Assembly: GCF_014595955.1 (NCBI RefSeq)
Contig: NZ_JABVCF010000006.1
Coordinates: 1-64,000, forward strand
Length of the DNA: 64,000 nucleotides
Source: Pseudaminobacter soli (ex Zhang et al. 2022)
GTDB lineage: Bacteria; Pseudomonadota; Alphaproteobacteria; Rhizobiales; Rhizobiaceae
Direction of reading: 5' to 3'
Made by a program: the position numbers and the translations under genes. The notes beneath the pieces are model-generated. The model was given only the letters and a program-made list of their open reading frames with translations, was not told the origin of the DNA and did no database searches. Of this stretch, positions 53,197 through 62,097 are shown in pieces. Within the stretch, counting starts at the first letter, position 1. Every line of letters begins with the position of its first letter.

Positions 53197-55209
53197 TCAA
53201 GCCCATGTCTGAAGCCATCGCTTCAATACAACTCGCGGATTACGGCGATCGACGTCTCGCTGCCGTGAATGCGGGATAGCCCCAATAGCGGCCGCTGCGA
53301 CTGAGAAAGTGGAGTGCCGGGAGTGTACCAGCCAGTCGCACGAGGCCAGTGCCCACATATCGACAAGAGCGTTCTCCGCTTCGCGCAGCGGATCGGCGTG
53401 GACGACATGTTCGTGAAGAGAGTTGACATCGTCACCTAGCGTCTTCTCGATGACGATAACGTTGTCGAACCGCGTTCCGAAATCATCCTGGACCCGCTGG
53501 TTGTCCGTCGCCAAGAAGATTGGGGCGTATGGCATACGCTTGCGCAGCCGAGCCACCTCAGCCGCAATTCTGGCCAAAGGCACCTTTCGATCTGTGTGAC
53601 GAATGTGAACCCCTATAATGGGCCGGCTTTTAGCCCGTAGCAGTTCATCGACACGTTCGCGCACCCGATCATTCGGTGTGAAATAACGAGATAGAGCGCG
53701 TCGGGTGATCTCGCCGGCAGAGAACTCGCGGTAGGCCGGCAGCGCCCTCACCTGCCGGCGGATTCGTGCCATCTTGGGAAGATACGACCAGAACACTGCA
53801 AGGTCCGTGTCCGCACTTGGATGCGCCAAGTCGATAGACAACTTTCTGTATATAAACGGATTGCTGTGGTCGTTAGGAAAGAAACGTTCAATCAGGTCCG
53901 TTGGGTGCTCTGATAGATGTCCCGCCCAAATCGCTGGGGTCACGTCGGAGCGGTTGTCAAATTTCGCCACATCGACACCGACGGGATCCTCGAACAGCAG
54001 CGGATATGCATTAACTCCACGATCCAGGTATTCTCCGTCACGCCAGTCGATCACCGCAACGCGGCCGGTTACCTCTGCGAGAAGTGTCCCGGTGATAGCG
54101 GACAGGATACGGTTTCCGAACCCCCCCTTTGCTTTCACGAGCATGTAACGAGCTTGCGTCGTCAACTTGATCGCTCTTGTCGTATGTTCGAATTCCGACT
54201 CCAGCAACGGTTCAGTGTTGATATCCGGCCAACCGTGCCACCATTCGGAGCGCCGCCTCCACACATTACTCCACATCTCGGCGGCATCACGTCGTCGCAG
54301 CAGGCGCGTTCCCCAGAACCGGCTAAGCGGCCAAAGGCGGAACAGCAGTAATCCGATCGGCCGTTGCCAGATTGGGAAGTGCCGACGGATGAGCAACAGC
54401 TTGGCCCGTAACAGCCGCACCATCTTGTCGGAACGCACCATTTCGGATGCCCCGGCATAGTGAACGATCTGAGCTTGGGGAGTTATTCTTGGGCGTGCGC
54501 CACGCGACCGGGCGCGCAGGCAAAGGTCGGCCTCTTCCCCGTACATGACAAAGCTCGGATCGAAACCTCCCAGTTCCTCCCAAAACTTTCGCCGGATGAG
54601 CAGGAGACACCCCGTCACGATATCGACTTCGCGTTCACTGTCACGCAGCCAGCCCCCGTATCCCTCAGGATTGAAGATCTTGCTTCGGCGAAACAGGCTT
54701 GACAGCCCCAACGCCTGGCTCGTGACGCTCCAGACCGTCATACGTCCCCAGCAATTGCTAGGGTTGAGGCTGCGGTCGCCGAACATCGTGCGTCCGCCCC
54801 AGATCCTTGCCTGCGGCACACGCTGCGCGAAATCCACAAGTCGGTCGATTGCGCCTTCCAGCACCACGGTGTCGGGGTTGAGCAGCAGAAGATACTCCCC
54901 TCTTGCATGGTACGCGGCGATGTTGTTGGCCTTGGCGAAGCCATGATTCTGGCTTTCCGCCAGCAGCCGGATGCCAGGAAACTCCGCAGCAATGGCAGCC
55001 GCCGATCCGTCCGACGAAGCATTGTCAATTACGATCAGTTCGAACCGCGTCCTGGTCTCGCCAAAGACCGAGTGCAGGCACTCGAGCGTCATCTCGCGAG
55101 TATTGTAGCTTACGACGACAATCGACACGACAGGATCGCATTGGCTGGCCAAGGCAGACGCTTCCGTCCCGAACGTTTCCGTTCCTGCCTCTGTGGTTGC
55201 CGCAGTCAT
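53197..55209 (-). CDS. Two-domain glycosyltransferase: GT2 fused to NodZ/GT23-like fucosyltransferase
   Basis: 670 residues from ATG 55207-55209, which overlaps the preceding stop (ATGA). Residues 25-310 are a rhamnosyltransferase-type GT2: VSIVVVSYNTREMTLECLHS, LIVIDNASSDGS, YLLLLNPDTVVLEGA and GYGGWLRDSEREVDIVTGCL. After a hinge, about residues 365-670 are a GT23-like domain: KAKGGFGNRILSAITGTLLA and, at 533, GVHIRHTDRK, the arginine-rich donor motif of alpha-1,6-fucosyltransferases such as NodZ, with DWLVHSRHSTFS after it. One polypeptide may add two sugars in succession. Confidence 0.85.
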   Translation of the reverse strand: MTAATTEAGTETFGTEASALASQCDPVVSIVVVSYNTREMTLECLHSVFGETRTRFELIVIDNASSDGSAAAIAAEFPGIRLLAESQNHGFAKANNIAAYHARGEYLLLLNPDTVVLEGAIDRLVDFAQRVPQARIWGGRTMFGDRSLNPSNCWGRMTVWSVTSQALGLSSLFRRSKIFNPEGYGGWLRDSEREVDIVTGCLLLIRRKFWEELGGFDPSFVMYGEEADLCLRARSRGARPRITPQAQIVHYAGASEMVRSDKMVRLLRAKLLLIRRHFPIWQRPIGLLLFRLWPLSRFWGTRLLRRRDAAEMWSNVWRRRSEWWHGWPDINTEPLLESEFEHTTRAIKLTTQARYMLVKAKGGFGNRILSAITGTLLAEVTGRVAVIDWRDGEYLDRGVNAYPLLFEDPVGVDVAKFDNRSDVTPAIWAGHLSEHPTDLIERFFPNDHSNPFIYRKLSIDLAHPSADTDLAVFWSYLPKMARIRRQVRALPAYREFSAGEITRRALSRYFTPNDRVRERVDELLRAKSRPIIGVHIRHTDRKVPLARIAAEVARLRKRMPYAPIFLATDNQRVQDDFGTRFDNVIVIEKTLGDDVNSLHEHVVHADPLREAENALVDMWALASCDWLVHSRHSTFSVAAAAIGAIPHSRQRDVDRRNPRVVLKRWLQTWA

Positions 55210-56138
55210 CTGGCGCGAGAATCCTCCCTGATCGTCCCGATGTCGCGGTTCCACGCCTTCGAGAGTGCGCGGCCATCACTTTGCAGCAGAACTGCGATCA
55301 TGCGGCCGCCGCGATAGAACCTGATGCGGGTGAGACAAAGGAAAGCGAGCAGGCGCTCATATGGCCCGGAGACCCGCGGCGAGACGAGCAGCGTCCGGAA
55401 CTCGAAAACGGGGGAACCCGCGACGGCGACTGCCCGTGCAAGCCAACGCAGTGTCGCAAGGGGCCGGGATCGCATGCGTTCGAAATCGTGTGCGATATGC
55501 CTGTCCCATTTCTTGGTCAGTTCTGCGAAGGTCTTCCGGGCAGGATGAAACACGATCATCTCCGGCACGTATTGTATTGCATAACCTGCCGCGCCGGCGC
55601 GCAATCCCCAGTCCCTGTCCTCGGCAACCTCTATCCCGGCAAAGGGTCCGACATTTGCGACGACCGAAGGCAGCGTTGCGAGATTGCCCGTCCCCGAGAA
55701 TCCTTCGGCGATATGCTCGTTGTTGCGATAGGAATAGATGCTCTCATAAGGCTCGAGAAATGTAGGGCGCGCGGCATTCTCGTAACCGACCCTCACATCC
55801 CCACCTATGATCTGCGTTCGTCGGTTCGCGAAGGCTGCCTCGATCGCGGCAATCCATCCGGGATCGGCCCTGCAATCGGCGTCGATGAATGCCAGGATAT
55901 CGCCCCGTGCTTCTCCTATTCCCCGGTTTCTTGCGGGCCCCGGGCCGGGTGTGCGCTCAGAGACCAGCCGGACGCCGGGCCAGGCAGAGCAGACCGGCTC
56001 AGGCAACCGCGTCGATCCGTTATCTACGACGATGATCTCGATATCGGCGGTGACACTCTCCTGGGCGTGCAAAGCTTTCAGCCCGATCTTGAGGTGATCT
56101 TCCTGGTTGAGGTGAGGAATGATGACTGAAATCAACAT
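55206..56138 (-). CDS. Glycosyltransferase family 2
   Basis: 310 residues from the ATG at 56136-56138, giving MLISVIIPHLNQEDHLKIGL; the frame extends upstream but into the asparagine synthase end. GT-A motifs: IIVVDNGSTRLPEP, PGPARNRGIGEARGDILAFI, DADCRADPGWI, ending GIEVAEDRDWGLRAGAAGY. Middle gene of the asnB-GT2-GT2/GT23 operon; overlaps the next gene by four bases and follows asnB by 14 bases. Donor and acceptor unknown. Confidence 0.9.
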   Translation of the reverse strand: MLISVIIPHLNQEDHLKIGLKALHAQESVTADIEIIVVDNGSTRLPEPVCSAWPGVRLVSERTPGPGPARNRGIGEARGDILAFIDADCRADPGWIAAIEAAFANRRTQIIGGDVRVGYENAARPTFLEPYESIYSYRNNEHIAEGFSGTGNLATLPSVVANVGPFAGIEVAEDRDWGLRAGAAGYAIQYVPEMIVFHPARKTFAELTKKWDRHIAHDFERMRSRPLATLRWLARAVAVAGSPVFEFRTLLVSPRVSGPYERLLAFLCLTRIRFYRGGRMIAVLLQSDGRALSKAWNRDIGTIREDSRAR

Positions 56139-56152
56139 TGCCGTGTCCTTCG

Positions 56153-58021
56153 TCAGAAGAATTCGCGGAGGAACGTCTCGAGTGCGAAGAGAGCCCACAG
56201 GGTCTTGTCATGGTTCCGCCGCCTGTCTGCATGCTCGCTGAGAAGACGTCCGACCGTCGTCCGATCGAGGTAGCTGCCGCTGATGCTGTCAGACCCTAGA
56301 AGGAGCGCCCGCGCCGGTTCGAGAAGGGGGCCGCAGAACCATTCCGTGACCGGCATCCGGAAGCCGTTCTTTGGTCGATGGAGTACGGCCTTCGGCAGAC
56401 GCGGCCCCAGGGCTTCGCGCACAATGCGCTTGGTGACACGACCTCCGATCCGCCAGCGGTCGGGCAACGTGCTGGCGAATTCGGCGAGCTTCACATCCAT
56501 GAACGGTGTCCGCGCCTCAATCGACGCGGCCATCGTCATCATGTCCATGCGTTCGAGCAAATTGTCGGGCAGCCAGGACGTCTGGTCGAAATGCAAAATC
56601 CGACGAAGAGGAGTGCTTCCGGGGGCTGGACGGAAAGGGCGTTCGTCGAGTGCTCGAAAGACGCCCGGTCCATTCCAGAGTTGTTCACGCTCGGCCCGGG
56701 TGACAGCCCCGAACCACAAGACCATTCGATCTTCGAAGCGACCCTCGCGCATGGCACGGGCAGCGATTCTCAGCCTTCTGTTCGGAAACGACGGGAGAGA
56801 CGTCGCCGCCAGCAAGGCCTGACCGGCAACCGACAGCAGGCCAGGCCCGGCAAGTCCGCCGAGATATCTCTCGACGAGATGCTTGGGGTAGCCGGCGAAC
56901 ATTTCGTCGGAGCCTTCGCCCGACAGGATCACCTTGACATGTTTCCCCGCCTCCTTCGACATCATGTAGATCGGCAGGTCGGCGGTCTCCGCAACCGGTG
57001 CGGCCCGATGTCGACTTAGCTTCGGTAGCAGCGCCGCCAGGTCGTCCGGCTGCAGTTCCAACGGGGTATGGATTGTTCCGATCTTACGAGCGGCTTCGGC
57101 TGCGGCCGGCAATTCAGACGCCGGATCGTCTCGGAAGCCCACGGAAAATGTTCGTATCTCCGGGGCGCCCAGATGCGCCAACGTTGCCACGATGGCTGTA
57201 GAATCGAGGCCGCCCGAGAGAAAGGCTCCAAGCGGCACATCGGCTCTCAGGCGCAACTTGACCGCTTCGTCGAAAACATCGAGGAACGCCGCTACGGGAT
57301 CCGGGCATGATTTCCGTTCCCTCGCAGTCTCTTCCGGCGCACTCCAGTACTGCCTCGTCGTGGTTTTGCCGGCCTTCCACACAAGGTAGCTTGCCGGGGG
57401 CAGTTTGCGGATCCCACGGAAGAAGGTGAAGGGACCGGGCGCGTAACGCCAGCAAAGGTATTGATAGAGCGAGTCGAGATCGAGTTCGGCCTGCACTTCG
57501 GGATGGGCAAGCAAGGCGCGGATCTCGGAACCGAACACCAGCGTAGCTCCCGACGCCGTCTGCCGCTCCGCGATGAACAGTGGCTTCTTGCCGAAATGGT
57601 CACGAGCCAGCACGACGGTTCTGTCGATGTTGTCGTGAAGCGCGAAGGCGAACATGCCCCTGAACCGGGGCAGGCAATCCGCTTTCCAGAGGCGCCACGC
57701 CTCGAGAATGACTTCGGTGTCGGACCGGGTCGTGAACCTGGCGCCACGCGCCAGAAGTTCGTCCCGCAGTTCGATGTAGTTGTATATTTCTCCGTTGAAG
57801 ACGACGGTGTATCGACCGTCATGACTCGTCATCGGCTGGCCGCCGCCAGAAATGTCGATGATGGATAGTCGACGATGCCCAAACGCGGCCAATGATCCGT
57901 CAGAAAGTGGCAGAACCCTCAATCCTTCGCCATCGGGTCCACGATGTTGGAGAGCGCCCGTCATATCCTGCAGGTGGCGAATGTCGGCCGGCGGCCCTAT
58001 CCATCCGGCAATGCCACACAT
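56153..58021 (-). CDS. asnB: Asparagine synthase (glutamine-hydrolysing)
   Basis: 622 residues, the normal AsnB length. Cys2 of MCGIAGW is the glutaminase nucleophile; FNGEIYNYIELRDEL and SDTEVILEAW form the glutamine site; the synthetase domain carries the PP-motif SGGLDSTAIVATLA and ILSGEGSDEMFAGYP. It makes asparagine from aspartate with ATP, but AsnB paralogues inside polysaccharide clusters (for example WbpS-like) may amidate a uronic acid sugar. As the neighbouring operon makes a uronic amino sugar, amidation of that sugar is the likelier role. First gene of a three-gene minus-strand operon. Confidence 0.9.
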   Translation of the reverse strand: MCGIAGWIGPPADIRHLQDMTGALQHRGPDGEGLRVLPLSDGSLAAFGHRRLSIIDISGGGQPMTSHDGRYTVVFNGEIYNYIELRDELLARGARFTTRSDTEVILEAWRLWKADCLPRFRGMFAFALHDNIDRTVVLARDHFGKKPLFIAERQTASGATLVFGSEIRALLAHPEVQAELDLDSLYQYLCWRYAPGPFTFFRGIRKLPPASYLVWKAGKTTTRQYWSAPEETARERKSCPDPVAAFLDVFDEAVKLRLRADVPLGAFLSGGLDSTAIVATLAHLGAPEIRTFSVGFRDDPASELPAAAEAARKIGTIHTPLELQPDDLAALLPKLSRHRAAPVAETADLPIYMMSKEAGKHVKVILSGEGSDEMFAGYPKHLVERYLGGLAGPGLLSVAGQALLAATSLPSFPNRRLRIAARAMREGRFEDRMVLWFGAVTRAEREQLWNGPGVFRALDERPFRPAPGSTPLRRILHFDQTSWLPDNLLERMDMMTMAASIEARTPFMDVKLAEFASTLPDRWRIGGRVTKRIVREALGPRLPKAVLHRPKNGFRMPVTEWFCGPLLEPARALLLGSDSISGSYLDRTTVGRLLSEHADRRRNHDKTLWALFALETFLREFF

Positions 58022-58677
58022 GTTCTAATGGCTCGCGGCGTTGGTGGAGCAATTGGGGATGCGAATCTTTGTCATCGCCTATTCTTCAAGACTGCGCTCG
58101 GCTCGGGAAATTAACGTCGGCGGCTGTTGATCCACTTCGGTCTAACGCTGCTCGGCGCTTGGCGGTACCTCAACAAAAGAGGCAATGACCCTACCCCCGT
58201 TTGCTGTTGGCGGTTGCGCGATTGCCAAACCCTGTCGCCGTGTATCCACGCCGTAACCCGCCGCTCATTCCAACGGCATGGCCGGCCCCGGCTCTGCAGC
58301 GTGCCGGCGATTGGCGCAAGCAGTCGTCGGGGCGAAAGTGCAGGTCGCCGTCATTGTGCTTGGTAGCGAAGCGCGATCGGCGCAGCGTTGCGAGCCAGCG
58401 AAGAGCTACGGCTCGCTCCAGCGCGCGACCGCGCACCGCTCGGTCCTTGCCTTGTTGATCAGGCGTCCGGCGTGCGCTTGGGACAGATAGTGGTTAGCCT
58501 GGGCGGAGGCGCATGGGGGGAGGCTTTGCAGGGTCGTGGGCCTTGGAACGATGCTTACCGCCCCCATCTTTGAGCGGCGGGATATTGCCTCATCTCCCGG
58601 TGCCCTGATCGGACGAAGGACGGCCTCCTCTCGCTTCGTCGGAAACGGAGCACACAACATGGTCTCGACGGAGAGGC
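58022..58677. other. Gap, no gene recognised
   Basis: The gap between asnB and the RTX gene holds several short frames but none with a recognisable motif. It ends at the terminator of the RTX gene, and upstream of asnB it should hold that operon's promoter. Confidence 0.35.
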
Positions 58678-58709
58678 CAAAAAGTTCGAGGGCGCCTTGG
58701 CGCCCTCGA
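58678..58709 (-). terminator. Rho-independent terminator of the RTX beta-helix gene
   Basis: CGAGGGCGCC (58688-58697) pairs perfectly with GGCGCCCTCG (58700-58709) around a 2-base TT. On the minus strand the stem is followed by AACTTTTTGG, a T-run. It lies 45 bases past the stop of the RTX gene. Confidence 0.8.
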
Positions 58710-58753
58710 GTAAGCGTAGCATTGGGCCGTGGCCCTTGTTGGCGTGAAACGTC

Positions 58754-60661
58754 CTACAGGATGAAATCCTGGGCGTTCAGATTGACCTGCCCCGTCAACC
58801 CTATCTCGAAGTCATGCCCGCCATCGCCGTTTATATCACCCTGGATCACGGTATGGTCGTTCTCGAGACGCCAGGCCAAGGCGCCCGGCTTCCGATCGAA
58901 CGCAGCGTTTTCCTGCTCAATGAAGTGGAAGGCGCCGTTGCCGCGCGCCGTGCCATTCGCGTCGATCGCTGAGAGGTCGATCTTGTCAACACCCTTCTGG
59001 AAGTCGGTGATGACATCTCTGCTGGAACCGGAGCCGGTGTCGGAAACCTTGGTGAACACGAAACGGTCGGCGCCATCGCCGCCCGTCATCACGTCCTTGC
59101 CTCTGAAGCCGGTGATGGCGTCGTTGCCGTCACCGCCCACCAGCGTATCGCCCCTGGAGGTGCCGTTGAGGACCTGGCCAGATGGCGAAGGCGAAGGTGC
59201 AGGCTCCGGCGTAGGTGTGGGCTGCAGTTCAGGTTCCGGCGTAGGCGCAGGTTCCGGCGTAGGCGCTGGTTCCGGCGTAGGCGCCGGTTCCGGCGTGGAT
59301 GTGGCCGACAGAATGAAATCGTCTGCGCTCAAATTGACCCGCCCCGTCAACTCCATCTCGAAGTCATGCCCGCCATCGCCGTTCATATCACCCTGGATCA
59401 CGGTATGGTCGTTCTCGAGCCGCCAGGCCAAGGCGCCCGGCGTCCGGTCGAACGCTGCGTTTTCCTGCGCAATGAAGTGGAAAGTACCGTGCCCAGGGTC
59501 TGAGCCATTCGCGTCGATCGCTGAAAGGTCGATCTTGTCGAGGCCCTTCTGGAAGTCGGTGATGACATCCCTGCTGGAACCGGAGCCGGCATCGGAAGCA
59601 TTGGTGAACACGAAGCGGTCGGCGCCATTGCCGCCCGTCATCACGTCCCTGCCTTCGAAGCCGGTGATGATGTCGTTGCCGTCACCGCCCACCAGCGTAT
59701 CGCCGCTCGCGGTGCCATTAAGAACCTGGCTATCCGAAGGCGTCGGCGCAGGTTCCGGCGTAGGTGTGGGCTGCGTTTCAGGCGCAGGATCCGGCTGAGG
59801 CGCAGGCTCCGGCTCAGGCGTGGGCTGCGGCTCAGGCGTGGGCTGCGGCTCAGGCGTGGGCTGCGGCTCCGGCGTAGGATTGGGCGCCGCAGTGGGGTAG
59901 GGTGTCGGGTCTACGCCCTCCTGCCATTGGACATTGTTGCTAAGAGTCGGGCTGTTACCCAGGATATTGAAATAACCGTACCCACCCTTCTCCACATAGT
60001 TGTCTTCGATACGAACGTTGGAGAGTTCGTGGGTCCCACCTGTCGTCGCATAGACGGTGTAGGAAGGGTCGCCTGTCATCAGGTTGTTTCTGACCGTCAC
60101 ATCGTCGACAGGGCTGAATTTGGCGTCGATGAAGACAGCGGCCGTACCACCATTACCTTCCGGCATGAGGATCGAGTTGTTCTCGATCAGGTAGTTTGAA
60201 CCAGTGAAGAGGGTGATTCCGTCAAAGTGGCGATCATCGGGATTCGATGATGTATCGGCCAGATCGTGGATGTAGTTATCCTTGATCTCGGCCGAGCCTG
60301 CCAGTTGGATGCCGATGACCATGCCGTGAATGTTGTTGCCAATCGCTGCGGCTCCATCCCCTCCGATGAGCATGGCCGACGTGCGGGTCGAGCCGGTGCC
60401 GTCGAATTCGCTATTTTCAACGCGCAGCCCAGGGGCACTTTCCCCTTGGATTCCCCAGGTCGAGAAATTCTGAAGGACAGAATTCCTGATCGTAACGTTC
60501 TCTGCCGCGACCGTCAGCATTCCGTCGATGATGGCGTTCTCGATGACGGCACCATCCGTCGTGATGGTCATCGGCCCTGTATAAGGAGTGAGCACAGTAC
60601 CGGGCTTAACGCCGGTCGTGGTCGCATCGGGCATGCCGAAGCGCGCCGGATCAATAGCCAT
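58754..60661 (-). CDS. Secreted RTX right-handed parallel beta-helix protein (polysaccharide-modifying candidate)
   Basis: 635 residues from the ATG at 60659-60661 behind AAAGG. No N-terminal signal, as expected for type I secretion. Residues 1-260 form a parallel beta-helix (AVIENAIIDGMLTVAAENVT, IRNSVLQNFSTWGIQG, IKDNYIHDLADTSSNPDD, RHFDGITLF) like those of mannuronan epimerases and lyases. Then a Pro/Glu/Thr linker, a calcium-binding RTX/M10 C-terminal module (GGDGNDIITGFEGRDVMTGG, GADRFVF, DVITDFQKGLDKIDLSAI), a second linker and a near-identical second RTX module ending in FIL. Probably cleaves or epimerises the local exopolysaccharide outside the cell; the transporter is not in the window. 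Confidence 0.82.
   Translation of the reverse strand: MAIDPARFGMPDATTTGVKPGTVLTPYTGPMTITTDGAVIENAIIDGMLTVAAENVTIRNSVLQNFSTWGIQGESAPGLRVENSEFDGTGSTRTSAMLIGGDGAAAIGNNIHGMVIGIQLAGSAEIKDNYIHDLADTSSNPDDRHFDGITLFTGSNYLIENNSILMPEGNGGTAAVFIDAKFSPVDDVTVRNNLMTGDPSYTVYATTGGTHELSNVRIEDNYVEKGGYGYFNILGNSPTLSNNVQWQEGVDPTPYPTAAPNPTPEPQPTPEPQPTPEPQPTPEPEPAPQPDPAPETQPTPTPEPAPTPSDSQVLNGTASGDTLVGGDGNDIITGFEGRDVMTGGNGADRFVFTNASDAGSGSSRDVITDFQKGLDKIDLSAIDANGSDPGHGTFHFIAQENAAFDRTPGALAWRLENDHTVIQGDMNGDGGHDFEMELTGRVNLSADDFILSATSTPEPAPTPEPAPTPEPAPTPEPELQPTPTPEPAPSPSPSGQVLNGTSRGDTLVGGDGNDAITGFRGKDVMTGGDGADRFVFTKVSDTGSGSSRDVITDFQKGVDKIDLSAIDANGTARGNGAFHFIEQENAAFDRKPGALAWRLENDHTVIQGDINGDGGHDFEIGLTGQVNLNAQDFIL
58757..59180 (-). 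repeat. RTX module, second (C-terminal) copy
   Basis: About 140 codons encoding the C-terminal GGDGNDAITGFRGKDVMTGG-to-FIL module. It is closely similar in DNA and protein to the copy at 59306-59735 and is in the same frame, so it arose by tandem duplication together with a linker. Confidence 0.8.
59306..59735 (-). repeat. RTX module, first copy
   Basis: About 143 codons encoding VLNGTASGDTLVGG to VNLSADDFIL, paired with the copy at 58757-59180. A short TPEPAP-rich repeat array separates the two, and a longer TPEPQP-rich array (about 59740-59880) precedes this copy. Confidence 0.8.
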
Positions 60662-61019
60662 TAGTAACCTTTCTTCTTGTGAGCCCCCGGCCCCGCTTTG
60701 CCAGTCGACTCCAAGGACCAGCAGAGCAATGAGCAAGCCGGCCTTGGCGAGGGCCTCACCTAAAGGGGGCATCTATATCCCGCAATTCACGAAAGTTAAC
60801 ATTTTGTTAAACCTGTAATATTGACACGAAGAGTCAGCAATTTCGCCAAGATTCAATCAAACATAGCCTGATTTTGGACCGTTCATGTCCAAAATATGGT
60901 CCACTTAAGTCTAGGCTGCGTTGTTTGGCCTCAATTCGGTAATTCTTGCCCGAATCAGAACCTTTGCAGAGTAAGCCTTGTAGAACCCGCCTTCCGCGCG
61001 TTCGACCCGGTGCCCGCGT
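60662..61019. promoter_or_regulatory. AT-rich promoter region of the RTX gene
   Basis: Upstream of the RTX start the DNA turns AT-rich. GTTAAC at 60795-60800 and GTTAAAC at 60806-60812 form a near-repeat that may be a binding site. Nothing else is recognised before the right-arm repeat begins near 61020. Confidence 0.35.
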
Positions 61020-61234
61020 GTATTGCGCGGCCTGTCCCGGTTACGCCGCCGACGACGGCGAAGACAGAAGGCCGCCCCCTGCGATAGGACCAGGCGTGGC
61101 TAGGCCCTTGTTGCCGCCCGAACCATAACCAAGGCCAGGCGTCGGACCTCTATCCGGAGATTGTTGGGCAAAGGCCGGGGATGCTGCCATCATGCAAAGT
61201 GCAGCGGTGATGAAGGCTCTCGAAAGCCGGACAC
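61020..61234 (-). pseudogene. Frameshifted second copy of the tiny exosortase-substrate-like protein
   Basis: Starts with GTG 61232-61234 behind GGAGGTG, like the left copy. It reads SGFR, then after a one-base loss RAFITAALCMMAASPAFAQQ, DRGPTPGLGYGSGGNKGLAT and PGPIAGGGL, where a second lost base and an 18-base deletion destroy the membrane span and basic tail. Over the intact stretch it matches the left copy (37966-38202) residue by residue: DRGPTPGLGYG, PGP(V/I)AG. A gene copy that no longer encodes a sortable C-terminus. Confidence 0.75.
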
Positions 61235-61413
61235 GATCACCTCCTTTGATGTTTGCCAGTGGGAAGCACGATATGACTTTACTGGCGGAGTAGGAGATAG
61301 ATCACTTGGGGAGGGAAGAGGTCTCAGTCCGAAGGCGGAAGGCCGCTTCTGGCCTCTATCTCCGCCGCTTGTGCCTCACCGCCATGACCGGACAATTCGC
61401 CCCGATCGGCCTC

Positions 61414-62097
61414 CTATAGTCCTGTGCCGCGAAACACCACCATGATTGTCATCAGCAGGATGCGGAAGTCCGTTTTCAGGGATCGGATGCTGCTGTAATG
61501 CGTGTCGTATCTGGCGCGCTCTTCAAAGGAACACTGGTTCCGCTCGCTGATCTGCCAAAGTCCAGTCATTCCTGGGCGCATGTCGAAATACGCGTTGCCC
61601 GGATAGAGGATCCTCTGCTCAAGAGACATGGGACGAGGTCCTACGAGGCTCATTTGCCCGAGCAGGACGTTCCAGAGCTGCGGCAACTCGTCTATCGAGT
61701 ATTTGCGCATGTACCAGCCGAGCTTCGTGATCCTGGGGTCGCTTTGTAGCTTCTGCGTCCTCTCCCACTCCAGGCGCGCCGTCGGATCTTGTTGCAGGTG
61801 CTGCTGCAGCCGCTGCTCTGCGTCGGGTACCATCGTTCGCAACTTCCACATCGTGAATATTTCGCCGCCCCTGCCCAAACGCCGCTGCCCGTAGAAAGGC
61901 CTGCCGCCGTTTGCCTGGATCAGCAGGGCTAGAAAAGCGATGATCGCGAGCGCGGGTAACGCAAGAAGCAAAGCGGCCATCAAGTCGATGCTGCGCTTAA
62001 CGATGGAGTAGCGGGCGAGAGCACTGAATTCCCGGTGTTGCGGCGAGCTTTGGACCACCAGGTCGCGCGTATGCGACCTAGAGAAATCTCCATGCAT
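61414..62097 (-). CDS. Polyprenyl-phosphate sugar-1-phosphate transferase (ExoY/PssA-like)
   Basis: 227 residues from the ATG at 62095-62097, which has AGGAGA 6 nt upstream; longer open frame upstream has no family features. One N-terminal span (DLMAALLLALPALAIIAFLA) precedes the cytoplasmic catalytic domain with GRPFYGQRRLGRGGEIFTMW, KLRTM, RKYSIDELPQLWNVL (acid pair DE) and LVGPRP. It starts repeat-unit assembly by moving a sugar-1-phosphate from a UDP-sugar to undecaprenyl phosphate. It lies divergent from the Wzz-like gene; a truncated copy lies at 38352-38555. Confidence 0.92.
   Translation of the reverse strand: MHGDFSRSHTRDLVVQSSPQHREFSALARYSIVKRSIDLMAALLLALPALAIIAFLALLIQANGGRPFYGQRRLGRGGEIFTMWKLRTMVPDAEQRLQQHLQQDPTARLEWERTQKLQSDPRITKLGWYMRKYSIDELPQLWNVLLGQMSLVGPRPMSLEQRILYPGNAYFDMRPGMTGLWQISERNQCSFEERARYDTHYSSIRSLKTDFRILLMTIMVVFRGTGL

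Noticed and set aside
54903-56129. 408-codon plus-strand frame
   Set aside because: It lies antisense to two glycosyltransferase genes with clear GT-A motifs.
59190-59880. Short tandem repeats suggesting a CRISPR array
   Set aside because: They are in-frame codons for TPEP-type proline linkers within the RTX gene, with no unique spacers and no cas genes.
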